Translations under genes and position numbers: made by a program | In this document: one piece after another, positions 45,891 through 58,565 of the stretch | How the letters are laid out: every line of letters starts with the position of its first letter | Position numbering within the stretch: position 1 is the stretch's first letter | NCBI GenBank assembly: GCA_030685235.1 | Contig: MU839086.1 | Coordinates: 1-64,000 of the forward strand | Direction: 5' to 3' | Source: Copromyces sp. CBS 386.78 | Taxonomy: Eukaryota > Ascomycota > Sordariomycetes > Sordariales > Sordariaceae | DNA: 64,000 bases | The notes under the pieces: generated by a model | Told to the model about the DNA's origin: nothing | The model's input: the letters and a program-made list of their open reading frames with translations, nothing else | Databases searched by the model: none

Positions 45891-48472
45891 CTACAACATA
45901 TCATAATCCGAATCTGCCCCCACCGTCGAACTCCCATCATCCGAACCATCCAGATCTTTCAGCCCTCCATCTGAATCATCATCTTCAAGCATGAAGTTAT
46001 CCGTATCTGGGTACCCAAGTTTTCTCGCCAGTGCTGCTGTTGCACTGCCTTGCTCTTGCCGTGACGATGAAGCACCACCACCCACACATGTCCCCGGAGT
46101 ATTGGTATTTGTACCGTCTACGTACCCAGCCAACGCCCTTCCCACCGCCTGATGTTCCGCCGGCTGCGTATGCATAGCATCCGCGTACTCGCCATCTTCC
46201 CTAGAGGTAAGGGAGAAATCCTCGGATGATATTTCCGAAGGGACCGCCACAACCCGATGACGATTTGGTCCTCCAGAGTCTAGGCTAAGTCGTCCAATTC
46301 CACCAAGCCCCGTAGTACTTGTTGTTGTTACGCTTTGCTGAGCATCCATGCTTCGCACCGTCGCCGTTTGTGTTGTAGTAGCACTGCGGGCACTGATGAT
46401 TTCGAACCTGTCCAGATTACTGCCCAGCTCAGAAACACCGTAGATGGAACCACCAATCCTGTCGTCGTCGTCCATCATGATCGTGTCATCACCATCATCA
46501 ACGCGGGTTCCCGTGCCTGTAGTCCTGGTTCCCGTAGTCGGGATCGTATACCCTGTATGATACGCCGGTCCGGGCTCACTCGGTCCCATATCCGCGGGGG
46601 GGATGGCTTCCTGAAAGACACCGCCCGACCCGTCATCGAGGCCGTTGGCCCAGAGAGGCAGGAAATCCATTTCTGGGGAGGTTAAGCCGGGGAGTAGTAA
46701 GTGGTCGGAGAGGAAAAATTGAAAGGGCTCTTCGTCGTAAACCTTGCCCAGGACTTTGTCGCAGAGGGCGGTGAGGGCTACGAAGAGTTCGCTCTCGAAC
46801 TGGTAGAGATTGAATTCAAACAGGTTCTTGGAAAAGGGGTTGGACCTAATTTCTCCCTTTGCAGGTTTCTGCTGGAAATCGAATTGGGGAAGGCCAGTTG
46901 CTTTCCAGAGGGATACATATTTGTCGGCATAAGTTTTGATTGCATAGCCGTTGTAAGTAGAGAGGCTGAGAGGGCCGCCACCGGAGTGGTTTTCTAAGCT
47001 CTGGCCGCGAAGGCTTTCCCAGAAGAAAGGGGTAGGACGCGCTGTGAGTGGCTAAGGTTCTCGTACAGGTGCCTGAGGGAGTCGCGTTCGTGCTTGTATA
47101 CATAATGGGCGCGTTGGCCTTCGATGAGGGTGGCGAGACGGCCGACTGGAGCGTGTTCCCGGAGACACCTTTGAATAATATTGTGGAAGGCGCCGACAAG
47201 GGCTTGGAGGAGGTTTCCATGGGCAGTCTTGAGCTCGTCGCTTCCATGTTCGCGAACAATCGAGGTTTGCGCTTTTAGAAGGTCCCATTCATTGAGACCG
47301 GTGCCGATACGGTCGAAGACGGTGTTAGAGCGAAGCATATCGACTAGGCCGGTTATCCGTTCAAAGAAGGCGTGACTGGCATATTCAACAGGGTCCGATG
47401 GTAAGTCGCCATAGTCGTCTCTTCTTCGTTGGGCCCAGGTAAGGGCTGGACGTCTCGGCGAGGGTTCCGGTGCCGCATAGTCGACGGCTAGTTCGCTCAC
47501 GAGGATCCTAAAGGCAGCAATGAGAACACTAGGGATTTGAAGAGCAAGCGCGAGTTGGAAGGATCTCTCAGGGCAGATTTCGACAAATTTGGTGTTGGGT
47601 GGGGCGATGAGCCACTGTGTTACTGGATCAATCTGGACATCGATGTGCTAGTATGGTTTGATGCTATCGGAATGGGGAAAATTGGGTTCATAAAAATTAC
47701 TCACAACTACCTGGGGTATCTCCAGGTGTATTGCCACTTGAGCGACTGTCCACATGCGTGCAGCTGAGTTGAGAAGAAGACCGTTCCCGTTGATAGCGTG
47801 AAGCACCCTCATGATAGCAGCCCGGTGCCGTATTCCGCAGTAGTCTGGGACCTTCCGGAACGCGGGAAAATAATCAGGATATTCGTCGACGTTCTCCGGG
47901 CATTCGTCAACGATACCAGGGACTTTCTTGGGTTGCCATTCGGATCTGTCCATGGAGCCTGCAAAGTAGTTTGTGAGAATTTGATCTAGATACAAAGTGT
48001 AAGGGGGCCTGGACTTACAGAATTGCAGCAGACTCTTGCACGCATCATCATGGCCAAGGGCAAGCATGGCACTTACCGACCTGTTAGCAAGGGGTCTTTT
48101 ATCCCAGATGCTCATCGTGTGTCCACTCTCTAAGACTTCCTCTGGGCAATAATGTCCGGCCAAAAACCATAGCTTGACCATCTTTGGAAGCCAAAGGGCA
48201 GCAGTGAGGTCGGCCAGCTCTGAGCCCTCAGTGGGGGGTGTGAAGTCGAGCACGTAGTCAATCCCAGGGGGCAACGTCTCCATTCCTAGTTGGCGGCGCA
48301 TGCGTACCTGGCGCTTGGGGTCGAACATGGCGTTGATCTTGCTTGACTTGAAACCGACAAGTGTTGGGAAGCTCATTCTGAGCCACAGTGTCTGCCACGC
48401 CACTCCCATTACAAGCAATGGCGTTCGTGTTCTTTGGAAAGGTAACAACCGCAAGAACATTGCCCTCTCCAT
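45891..48472 (-). CDS. Conserved fungal protein of unknown function, five or more exons
   Basis: Reading splice signals and frame on the minus strand gives exons 48019-48472, 47705-47958, 47102-47647 and 45891-47051, for 804 aa. The introns are 60 nt (GTAAGT...TTTGCAG), 57 nt (GTGAGT...ACTAG) and 50 nt (GTATAC...CTTAG, the least certain). The joined protein carries blocks typical of a Sordariomycete family I recall only as uncharacterised: FDPKRQVRMRRQLG, LADLTAALWLPKMVKLWFLA, ALGHDDACKSLLQF, HRAAIMRVLHAINGNGLLLN, TQWLIAPPNTKFVEICPERS and RILVSELAVDYAA. No enzyme motif or membrane helix is seen. The C-terminal 250 residues are acidic, Thr/Ser-rich and probably disordered. The 5' end is unresolved: an ATG at 48617 opens a 53-codon proline-rich segment that could join through a weak 67-nt intron ending at GTGGCAG. 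The middle exons are the surest part. Confidence 0.65.
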
Positions 48473-50725
48473 CCTCCGCCGTTCTGCTCATGAGAAGGTT
48501 TAACTCGTTAAAGTGATGGTTGATAGCATTCTCGACGGACAGTTCCAGGGGGGAGGGTGATGGAGGCCGTTCGGTGGCGGCGGGTTCGGGGGCGGCGGGT
48601 TCTGAAGGCCACTCCATGACGGCGAATTGGCGGTGGACAAGTAAATGTAGGATGAATTAAGCAAGATATCCCAAGCTGGCAGCAGACAAAGGACGGCGGG
48701 ATCGAGAGAGAGCTGTCGGAAGAGGCCGCAACCGAGAGAGAACGAGAGAGTGCAAGTCAAGGTATGCGCAAGATGGATGATACAAAGCTTATAGCTGGGT
48801 GGACCTGTTTATGGAAAAGTGACGGTGGCCAAGTTGATGATGATGCGAACGCGTCAAAAATAAAGTCAAGGGTAAATGGTTTGAACCTCAAGGCTTTGGT
48901 GATAAGCAAGTTGAAGAAAAGTTGACGACGATGAATGAGGATGGTAAGAGGTAGGCAGCTGCCTGCGGGGTTGTCCGGCACAGCTGCGAGTGACAGCCTA
49001 AGCAGATGAACTGGATGTCAGCCTCAAGCGAAGAGAAGAGAGAGTGAGTTGGTGAAACCATGGAGACCCTACTCCAACTGAGGGATAGGAACCCGGCTGG
49101 GATTGGTGACTGTCCCGCAAGAGGCCCCGTTGCCTGCTGCTTGAATGAGTCCTGTCAGCTTTCATTCAAGCAATGGAACAATGTCACTGGTTGCCTGATG
49201 CTGCCTGCATAAAGGTAGCCAACCAGCCAGGCCTCATTGCTGGTGTGGAGGGTTAGGCAGCCATGAAGCCAGATGGATGGATTGCTGGAGCCAAACAAAA
49301 TCCAGCGGATAGGATATCAAAGACCGATGTTGGGGGCTTGCCATCAGTATTTGCAGTTTGAAAACGGGCACTCACGACCAGCATGGCCATCGCTGCCCAC
49401 GTCAGAGACATACATGAGCATCCTTTTCCCAGAGACTCGATATCGGCAGTCGAACCCAAGCCAACACGTCGGAGTGCATGCTTAGTGCAATGGAAGTCAA
49501 GGACGCTTGATTGGAGCGCAGAATTAACATGACTTTGAGCGTCCAAGTTTCTTATGTCGGAGTGGTTTTTGGAGGAAGTCGCATCTCGGTACTGCTCCTG
49601 GTCGATTACCTAAAGAGTAGCGCTTAATCGCATATTCTACATTGACTTGCAAGTGCACACCCCCATGGTATGGACACAGGAGAAATCCACGAATTACCCC
49701 CAATAACGATACCGGTGAGCTCCATCATGAACGTTGAGCTTGCCTACAAGCATAAAGTACCTACTATCATCAGGCACGTCAGCAATCGGCATATCTGCCC
49801 GCCTTTATAGAAACGTCAGGACGAACCTCCGAATGCCTGGGCCAAGCAGGTCCCAGAGAAACACCCCGCACTTTGCGCCGGCCTTAGCTCTTTATTAGGG
49901 GCCTTGATCAGCCGATCTTGCACGCAGAGATGGTCTAGGCCTCAACACTTCAGGTTCCGCGGGCAACAAACGTTAAACCATCAACCTCTCACAGCACGCC
50001 GCCTCTTCCACAACATGGATAACCACGATGAGCTAGCAAAAGTTTGATGATGGTTCACCATGGTCCAGGTATCGATGCATCATGTCGGATGAAATGTGTC
50101 GCGTGCCCATTGCCTCTCCCCGCCCTCCCCTCCATTAGAACCCGGCCCGCTGCCGACCCGGTCAAAGCACACATGGCCCGCGACGTCAGTCCATTTTCGG
50201 TTCATCGTATGAGATCGCATATATATCTCAAGAAAGCTTGGTTTTCTCACGACGAAACTGTGATAAGGGGAGGCGACAATAACAACACGAGAACCAACTC
50301 GGAGAGTTATTTCAACTTGTGAGACTTCAGTTGGTATCCGTATCCAATCTATCACTCCTACCTATTTGAACTTGAACAGAAACACACAAGACTCCTCCTA
50401 CCCCAGACCCAAGTCCTAAAACATACAAGACCACCCCTGGTCTGGCTCCGGTCTATATAAGCATTTGTTTACATTTTCAAACTACCATTGGATATCTCAC
50501 CGCCTGCCTAGACCCAGCAGGCCTAGCTATCTGCTACCTAGTCCTCTCTGCTTTTCCCCCTTGATTGCTTCATACCGAGGTCACCGTTTTCAGCCGAACT
50601 ATAAAAGCAAACCTTGGTCCCCGTCCTTTGCTCCGGATCTCTATACATTCTCATCTTTCTTTTTTCAATCATAAACCCAAACCACACAAACGAGTACAAA
50701 CTTCGCAAAACAAAACACAACAAAC
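48473..50725. other. Long divergent intergenic region
   Basis: About 2.1-2.25 kb lie between two divergent genes. It has normal composition and no coding region I can support. It contains a perfect 10-bp inverted repeat at 49139-49171 (GCTTGAATGA and complement, 13-base loop) and a TATATAA box at 50454-50460 upstream of the plus-strand small gene. A possible first exon of the minus-strand gene (48617 downwards) falls at its left edge. Confidence 0.5.
50454..50460 (+). promoter_or_regulatory. TATA-like box of the 82-residue membrane protein gene
   Basis: TATATAA within GGTCTATATAAGC lies 266 bp upstream of the ATG. It is followed by a pyrimidine-rich stretch typical of fungal transcription starts. 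Assigned on sequence and position only. Confidence 0.45.
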
Positions 50726-51136
50726 ATGTTTCCCTCCCCCGCTTCCCGCACCGCCCTCAGCGGCGGCGGCGTCCCTTCCACCGGCGCCTCTTCTTCCTCC
50801 CCGGGACTGTTTGTGTAAGTCCACCTTCCCACCTTCCAACCTCCTATCCCCCATCGTGGACCTCACGAACATCACGACTACCAAGTCAAGAACCCCAGCA
50901 TACCCACCAACCACACACAACCTCTACACCTTTATACATACATACCCATTCAACTTCTACTTACCATTCTTCCTAGCCGCCACCCCCGCCTAGCCATCTT
51001 CACCCTCGCCCTCGCTGGCGTCGGCGCCACCTTCAAGTACGTGTCAACGACAATCCGCAACAACGAGCTGGCGCAGAAGAACTCGCCTGGTTCGCAGTTT
51101 TATGTGAGCGTTGATAGGAGTGGTGGAGGGATTTAA
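50726..51136 (+). CDS. Small single-span membrane protein (82 aa), function unknown
   Basis: Two exons, 50726-50814 and 50977-51136, joined across a 162-nt intron (donor GTAAGT, acceptor TTCCTAG), give 82 aa in one frame. Residues 1-30 are Ser/Gly/Pro-rich (MFPSPASRTALSGGG). A basic RHPR is followed by the hydrophobic helix LAIFTLALAGVGATF (about 34-48), then a polar end finishing YVSVDRSGGGI. This is the layout of small mitochondrial inner membrane or ER tail proteins. The DRSGGGI ending looks like something conserved, but I cannot name a family. The leader is long and pyrimidine-rich and the ATG has context AAACATG. Because each exon is short, the gene would be missed by simple open-frame searches. 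Confidence 0.7.
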
Positions 51137-51749
51137 TGTGGCTCTGCAAGCTGTATAGGAGGAGATGAAGGATCGGCAAGGGAGATTCTTGGGATGTGGT
51201 GTATGAATGAGTCAATGAGTGATGAATAATGAAACCATGTGAACGAGTTGATTGATGTTGGAGATGTAACTAAGAAGTTGTACCATGGCATTGAAGATGG
51301 CGGGTTGTTTAGGATCAAGATTTTCGGGGGATGGGATTGTACGAGAAGAGGAGAAGAACAAGTTGCACTTGGGTTTGGGTCAGCGGCGATTTCGCCAAAA
51401 GAACGGCAAGAATGATCAACGCGGTGACACGAAGATAGCCAGTGAACGCGTCAAGTTTGGTAGAACGCAACGAGATATGAATTCGAGAACCTCATGAAGA
51501 TGCTAACCACATATCGAGCGTGTGACATCATGAATAATATGCTGTAAGCTCAATTTCAACGCCTTCCCAATGCAACAACTACCATGAAACAGTGCTAGGT
51601 AGTATCAAATGCCAACCCATCGAAGAACAAAACCCATATGAGAGTGAAGAGACGAAACAAATACTACCAATACTCAAACATGCACATGCAAATTATGCAA
51701 AGGATATCAATCACTCACCCCCTTCCTCTTCCTTAATCCGTGCTGACCC
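51137..51749. other. Convergent intergenic region
   Basis: These 613 bp separate the stop codons of the small membrane protein (+) and YVC1 (-) and presumably contain both 3' untranslated regions. No feature was recognised. Confidence 0.5.
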
Positions 51750-54700
51750 TCAGAGGAAATTTCCACTCCTGGTAAACTCTGCCTGCTGGTTCTGGTAACG
51801 GTGGCGCTCGTCCAGCGAACTACCACCACCAACCTGATGACCTCGAAGATCTTCGTCCTCTTCCTCATCTGACATCGAAACTGCTGCTCCTGCTCCCATA
51901 ACAGCTCTTCCCTTTCCTTTGCTCCTCCGATTATGCCTCGGCTCGAAAATCATGTCGCTGTTCACCTCGCTTCTCGTCTGGTTGCTGGTATCTTCCTCGT
52001 CATCTTCTCTCGAATTCCTCCTCCTGATTGTAGTTTCTTGCCCACTCAAAGTCGGCATTCGAGTGGCGGTTTCCAGCCTTCTGACCGATCTTCGTAATCC
52101 CCGATTCGCCATGTCCCTGTTTGCTGAGCCAGCCGAGCCAGCCGAGCTGGACAATCCGGACGACCTTCTCTCTTCTCCTGACCCCCGCCTTGCCGGAGTT
52201 CCGTACTGCTGGTGCTGCTGCTGTTGTTGTATCGCTCTCTTGGCCAGGTAGCTACCGCTACTAGCCCCTTCATCTGCCGAATTTCCAGCCGTGCTGGGTG
52301 CCGTGTTCCTCAGGACTCGCATCTCGCGCACCACGTCGCCGAGACTGTCCTGCAAATTCTTCATCTTCGCCAGCATTAGCTTGTTCATTCGGTTGCTGTC
52401 CTGCTCTTGCTGGGAACTCTTCTCGAGCATGGCCGTTGCCAACGTGGTGAAATTGGATGTCACGCCATTGCTGCCCGCTTCAGAACTAGCTGCCAGGGCT
52501 GATGGGTCTAGTTCAGCGGAGGTGGGTAGCTCAGCTGATGACTGTCGTCGGGATGACGGGCTGTCACGGTTTCCACTACCACCGCCATCTGGGATTTCAA
52601 GTGCCAAAACCGAGCGGCTCGGGGCGGTTCGGGTCATGGCTCGCGGCGACATCACCATGCTCTGAGGACGGGAGGACGCCAAGTACATGGAGCGACGCGG
52701 AGAGCGAAGACCTGCGCCTGGACTAACTACCGACTCGGGTATGGCATGCCGAGTGCTATGAGGGCGAGATCGAGACGGTAGCGACGGATCCATTACCCCG
52801 GATGCGGACGAAGAACTCTCAAGGGGCCGATCCTGCGAAGGAGCAAAGATCATCGTGTTGTTCGACATGGTTCGGTCGTGCATCGGTACCCGTCGCCACG
52901 TTCCGGGACGTGGGGATATCGGCGTCCGCTGCACTGAGGTGAGTCCAGAGTTGAAGCGCGACGGAACCGAAGTCGTGAAGTAGTCCTCCTCTGTCTCCGT
53001 TGACTGGTCTTGATCCATATCGTTTCGTACCTGCTCGGTGTCGTGAGTTGCATTGTCTTCCTCATACTCATCATTGGTAACCAGCTCGTCGTCACCGTTT
53101 TCCGCATCGGTGTTCTCTTTCACCTCGTTCGCAAAATCCCGTCGAACAGTTCCATTGTTGAAATATTCAGGGACTGCCGGGAAGGTGGCGTTAGATACCA
53201 TATCCGCCGGGTCGCTTGCTGCTGATCTTGTGTCTTGATAAAGTCCTGAAAACCTCTTCGGTCTCTCCCTCACCATGCTCAGCCTCCTCTGCCAATCCTG
53301 TGCCGGCCTATTTTCAACGGTACCATAGTTGTGAGGAGACGCAAATGTCCCATCTTGTTGGTCCATCCACGATCGGATGGCATTTTGGGTCTTCCTCCGC
53401 TCGTTTCGTCTTTGAGTCCGTATGGTTGCAAAATCAGGAGCACGTCGGAACACCTCTTCCAAGGCGCGATCCTTCTGATAACCCACCAATGATTCTTCAC
53501 GAATGCGAAGGCTCGGGCTAAAGAGTGCTGTCCTGCTTGCAGGGTCTACAATGGAAACCGCTTTGTGACGGCCTCGGCCAAGATTTTCCACCAGGTCCGT
53601 CGGCTCGTACATGGAGCGGGCCAAAATAAACCTTTCATAAATGAAGATGATGAGCAACAAGGGGAAGTGGGTCGCTTTGATGACGGTGCGATTGAGCCAG
53701 ACGAACTGCCTCATGGGCATGAAAAACCTCAGCGGGGTCAATGCCCATGCGAGAATGTTGACTGGTGCGACATATGAAAAGAGTGAATCGTTTTTCACCA
53801 TCGAGATCGTATTGATAGCAAAGAGAAACCTTTGACAATTAGCATGAGACCTAGTGGGAACACAACAGCACTGAAAGCAACTTACTGATGCTCTTGCTTC
53901 GCATTTGATGCAATAACCATAAATGAGTTCGTCAGCACAGTCACAAGCAGTGTCCTAAAAGAAAAATGTCAGCCGTTGCGCACTCCGAGGATTAGATCAT
54001 CTCAACCCACACAATAACGAAGTGGCAGATGATGAGAAACAGGCCAATTAACGTCTTCCCAACCCAATTATGATCCGGCCATACTTCCCAAGCAGCCGGA
54101 CTATACCCCACGAGCATCTGGAACATGCTGTATGCTACCACGCTCGGATCATTCGTGCTCTTGGAAATGAAGAACACCGAAAAGCCACAGCAGACGACAA
54201 TGACCAAAGCAAATACTGCGACTAGGTCAACAGCTATGAGTCTAAATGCTATCAGCAACTGTGAGAAATACTGGTAGTGATCCAGTATACTGAAGATCCT
54301 GGGGAGCAAAAGGATGGCGATCGCAGCGAGAACATCATAGGCATTGTCGTTCAACTTGTGCGGGTCGAGAAGAAATACGCCGTAGATGCGCATGCAGTAG
54401 TAGATGATCAACAGCAGCAAAATGCCCAGGTCGAAAATGTTCCAGAAGCTCATGATGTAGAGGGAGAATCCGTGCTCGTTGAAGCCGACAATCTCATCGA
54501 GCATGAATCCGGCACTCCAAAACCAGAAGATCAACTCCACTGTGGTGATCGTACTGGATCTCTCATTGAGAACGAGCAAGAACAGGCAAAGAAGAAGACC
54601 AAGTGAGCAGGTAGAGAGGAATCGGCGATACCGTGGAACCCTCAACCGTGAGAGTTTGAAGACCGAGGCTTGACGAGGGTCGTACAGCGCGACGGTTCTC

Positions 54701-55721
54701 CGTCCAAGCGGCCCTGATTGGCCCCTGAGACGTTCCTCCTTGCCTTGCTGACTACCAAGGAGGGGTGTTCGTACGGTACTCTGGCGGCGAGACTGGGTGG
54801 AAGATAGGTCGGTAGCTATCGAGGTGCGACGATGTAGCTGATCTGCGGCAGAGTAAAAGCTGATGGCACCATTCCATATGGCCTCGAGTTGTTGCACAAC
54901 CAAAGGATGGGCTAGAAAATGTTTTGCCGAGGCTCGTATGGCCACTTCGAGAGTTGACGTTCTCATGGCGGCCGGCTTCTCTCTGTTATTCGAATTGGCC
55001 GGTGTATGCATTCCCGAGACGCCCTGCAGAGGATAAAAGTCGTAGGAAAGGGCATCAACAAGTTCGCGAGTCGAATATTCCTTGAGGAGCTTGATGGCTA
55101 GCAACTCGCAGACCTTGGCTCGTGTGCTGCTTGTGCCAGTATTTGCCGGGTATATCTGAGACTCCTTTTCGAACTGAAGACAGTTTGCCATGAGGGCATA
55201 TAGAGTTCCCCTTGAGAGATGCTGGGTTCGAATTTGCTGTTGCATTGGCTTCACCAGGAATTGGAATACTTGCGGAGACCTCAACTGCTCCCAGGTCAAG
55301 GTCGTATCGGTTCTTGCCTGAACAATGATGCGGATAGCATGCGTCATGCTATATATCGGGAGGGAGTCTAAAGAGTTGTACGAGGTTAGTCTTGGCACAT
55401 AGTCTTTGATGTATATGGAGCATCACAAGGCATCATACCAAGGTGTCCAGCAGAGAAGAGCGGCAGGACACCAATTGCCTGATTCAACCCATCTTCATCC
55501 TCATTGCCGCGGTTGGAAGTGTTCCGGCGTGGTTGCCTCGCATCGTCGGACTCGTCGTCGTCATCGTCGGCCTCGGTGAAGTCGGCGGTCGCGTGTCGAT
55601 GTTGTGTATAACTGTGGAAAGAAGCAGGACGTCGTAGCGGCTCCGAGTTTCTCTCAAGTAGATCACCGTCGTCTGGGTTGCGCGCAGCACCCTTGAAGGG
55701 TCGCATCAAGGTGGACAGCAT
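51750..55721 (-). CDS. yvc1: Vacuolar TRP-type cation channel YVC1
   Basis: This vacuolar membrane channel of the TRP family releases calcium to the cytosol in response to osmotic or mechanical stress. Exons 55439-55721, 54011-55367, 53886-53954 and 51750-53829 give 1,262 aa. The introns are 71, 56 and 56 nt (donors GTATGA, GTGGGT, GTAAGT). The cytosolic N-terminus contains LPIYSMTHAIRIIVQARTD. Membrane helices start near residue 330 (FLSTCSLGLLLCLFLLVLN). The pore-region block has FQMLVGYSPAAWEVWPDHNW. The tiny third exon completes the last helix (TLLVTVLTNSFMVIASNAK). The next exon opens with LFAINTISMVKNDSLFSYVA, a well-conserved YVC1 block. The C-terminal tail exceeds 600 residues, is mostly disordered, and has acidic stretches and a short Gln run. 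It is far longer than in budding yeast (675 aa in total). The start ATG at 55721 is the first in frame. Confidence 0.9.
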
Positions 55722-58384
55722 GCTTTCTCCTGGCCGCAAACGGGTCTCGATGGCCCCCGACTCAAGTTCTTGGTGGACGTTTAAAGCGCCATGGACGCGG
55801 TCAGATTCGCAAGACCGCAAGCCACTGGTGAGGTATAGTAAGGGGACGGAGGCGAGAAGGTTGGAGTAGGTTGAATGTTTGCGACTTGCGAGAGGGGCGA
55901 ATAAGACAAGGCAAGGAACAGCGACAAGGGGTTGGTAGTCAGTGAGGCAGGGCTGGCAGGGGACCGAACGTGGTTCCTGGTATAATGTTTGAGGCCGGCC
56001 GAGGCGACAGTCAACACCCCGGTTACCACGGTGGAATAACAGCGGAGGAGGACGCGAAGCTGGGAATCCGGGGGAGCCGGACTACTAGAGGTAGAGGCAA
56101 CCTCGAGATAAGTAAGTCGGGGCTCCGGGAGACAGTCGGACAGTCGGGGCCTCGCCGCTGGACTTGGGGTCGATGATGAGATGAGGTGGTGCAGAAAAGA
56201 AATGGCTGTACGCCGGTTACACGGCGGCGGCAACAGTCCAGAAGCCAACAGGACCAAGAACGGAAGAACAGAAAAACGGGAAGAAAGAAACGAAGGAAGA
56301 AGGGGAAAGCGACTGTCACTGGCGTCGACGGCTTTCCAATTGTCATCTAGTAGTGGCACGTTGACAGCCTGGTTGCAAGTTTAGGTATTTAGCTCAGGTC
56401 GTCCCGTCGTTTCGTCTCAAGTGACAAGACAACTCTTGGAGGCCAAGCCCGTCCGGTTTCCCCAATCCAGCAAAGTGGCAGGTACCGACCGGAGCGTGTA
56501 TTCGGGGAGGCTGTAACTTTCAACCTTTCGTCTTGTCTCGAGTTTAGTTTCCACCCTCTCTGCGCCTCGACTACTGTGTGTCGCGGGACTAGTAGGTACC
56601 GTGAGCCGTGGCCGTTCTGTAGTGTAGGTAGGTATTGTACCCGATGTAAGTGGTCATTCTTTCTTTCCTAGCCAACTTTTAGGTTCTTGCTCCGAGACCC
56701 GACAACACCATCGCGGGTTACGGGAGTCTCGACATTGACATGGGCTGCTGCAAGACAAATGACGCGCGTGAAGCGCAACAGCACCTGACACTGACAAGTA
56801 ACCATCGCAGTGAGCTCGAAAGAGGGGAACAACCGTGAGATGTGTCGGAAGATGATGGAACCCAAGCTCTCTAGTGTCAAACACGGGCTTCGTCTAACCA
56901 TGAATGGATGATAAGAAAGGTGTGCGGAGTTTTGGGACTGAGGCAATCCTGGGAATGCGGTGAGATGGCAGCGATGGCAGAGCACAAGAGAGTCTGAGAA
57001 ACATTGGGGCTGACCAAGGGGCCCTTGCTCCATCAGCACCTTCCCACGCGCATCTGGCCAATCACGTGGCTGGCCATCTTACCATTAGTGGTCTCCCCCC
57101 AAGCCGAGACCCAGCTTTGACGAATGGAACCTCAAAAGTTGCTGGGTTTCAAAATCCCCCATCATTTCATCCACTTTGCACTTGACTCCTCAAATGCGGA
57201 AAGAGAGGAGGCTCATTGCTTTTTCTGTCTTCCAGGCGGAACGAAGCCTCATCAACCTCGAGGTTATCGTCTCCATCTCCCTCAGTCCCTCTCTCACTCT
57301 CGCCCTTTCGCACCATGGCACCAGGGCCTCCCCTCCCATCAAAAGACTTGACGGAACGCGGCCGACTTCAGATGGGCAGCCGATCGAATGAGGCCACCCA
57401 GCAAGTGCTGCATTTGCCTCTTTTGTCTTTCCTTTGTGTGCACCTGGCACAAGCCCCCATTCCATCTTCCACCAATCGTATCCAGAACATGGTCGCTGCC
57501 AAGCACAGCCTGCCGACGTACTGCGTTCATGGAGGCTGAGAAAGTGCCTGTCAAGGCCGCGAGGGCGGTCAAGATGATTCAAAGCCATGAGACAGACCCT
57601 CTCTCTTGCGTTCTGTGCGAGCTGTCTCACTCTTCGTCTTCTCATGGAATGTTCGCACACCTACTGAGCTATTATTACCAGGAAGCCGTCCGTTGTGCTA
57701 TTGATGTTGACAGCTGACACTAGCGACTGCAGGTAAGGTCGTTCAAATACATATGTACCTATATCGTCCATACTTATGTCGCCATCACGCAGGGTCCTGG
57801 TGGTGACACATGATCAAAGATTGATCCCGATGCGACGGCGATAGGAGACCGTTCGATGGTCGTCTCGCCAGTCCGGGTGGGTCCGCCGTCGATGGTGGAT
57901 GGGTTGAGATGTGATGGAGGGTTGCAACAAGTCGTTCGATTCGGTCACAAGGCGCATCCACCACGACGGGCACTTGCATCCTTGTAACGACTCATGCACA
58001 TTGGACGAGGCGACACAGGCTCACAGGCTCACACAGCAAGCCCAAAACATTTCTTGCTTCACATGTGCTCTCATAAAACACTGGTGGCATTGAATGAAGC
58101 ATCCTGTTATGGTAACGAATCGGATGTAAATTTCAGACTTGCTGGCAATTGAAAACTTATAAGAGGCATCCTACCTCCTCAGACCTCAGCTGTCTGTCCA
58201 CAAGCGTCTCAGCTACGCATCTCGAAGCAAGTTCGGAAAAAGGTTAACGCTGGACATGCGCAGATATGGTTACGACCGTCATCAACGATCCTGGGTACTT
58301 TGATACAGAACACACAATAGCTGGATTACCTGTGACACCCTCTACGAATCTCTGCGGCCAGCTGACGATCTCAAGGCTGCAAAC
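55722..58384. other. Intergenic between YVC1 and copia element 2
   Basis: 2.66 kb of normal-composition DNA. The first 700 bp or so are probably the YVC1 promoter and leader. A plus-strand ATG near 57315 in CACCATGGC context opens a 74-codon frame without recognisable features. No tRNA, 5S rRNA or repeat was recognised. Confidence 0.5.
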
Positions 58385-58565
58385 TGTCAGATTAGAGGGT
58401 GGATATCTGGGTTTTCTGGCCATACTCAATCTGGGTTAGCCGCCCAGCCTCCTAGATTACTGGATTCTGGGGCCCTCTAGGATACTCCAGCACCCCCCAG
58501 ACCTTCTGGGCGAGTCAATTACACACACTCTTCAATCAATTAATTCTGTACGATCACATTTGATA
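58385..58565 (+). repeat. 5' LTR of copia element 2
   Basis: This is 181 bp. The outer part (to about 58475) keeps CpA and TpG, and the inner end shows RIP-type changes (TCTGACA in the other LTR is TTTGATA here). Confidence 0.93.

Noticed and set aside
55722..55820. Upstream in-frame extension of YVC1 exon 1
   Set aside because: The extension starts at TTG; the first ATG in frame is 55721.
57315..57539. Plus-strand ATG in good context opening about 74 codons
   Set aside because: No recognisable domain, no clear splice continuation, and flanked by unrelated short frames; not enough to call a gene.
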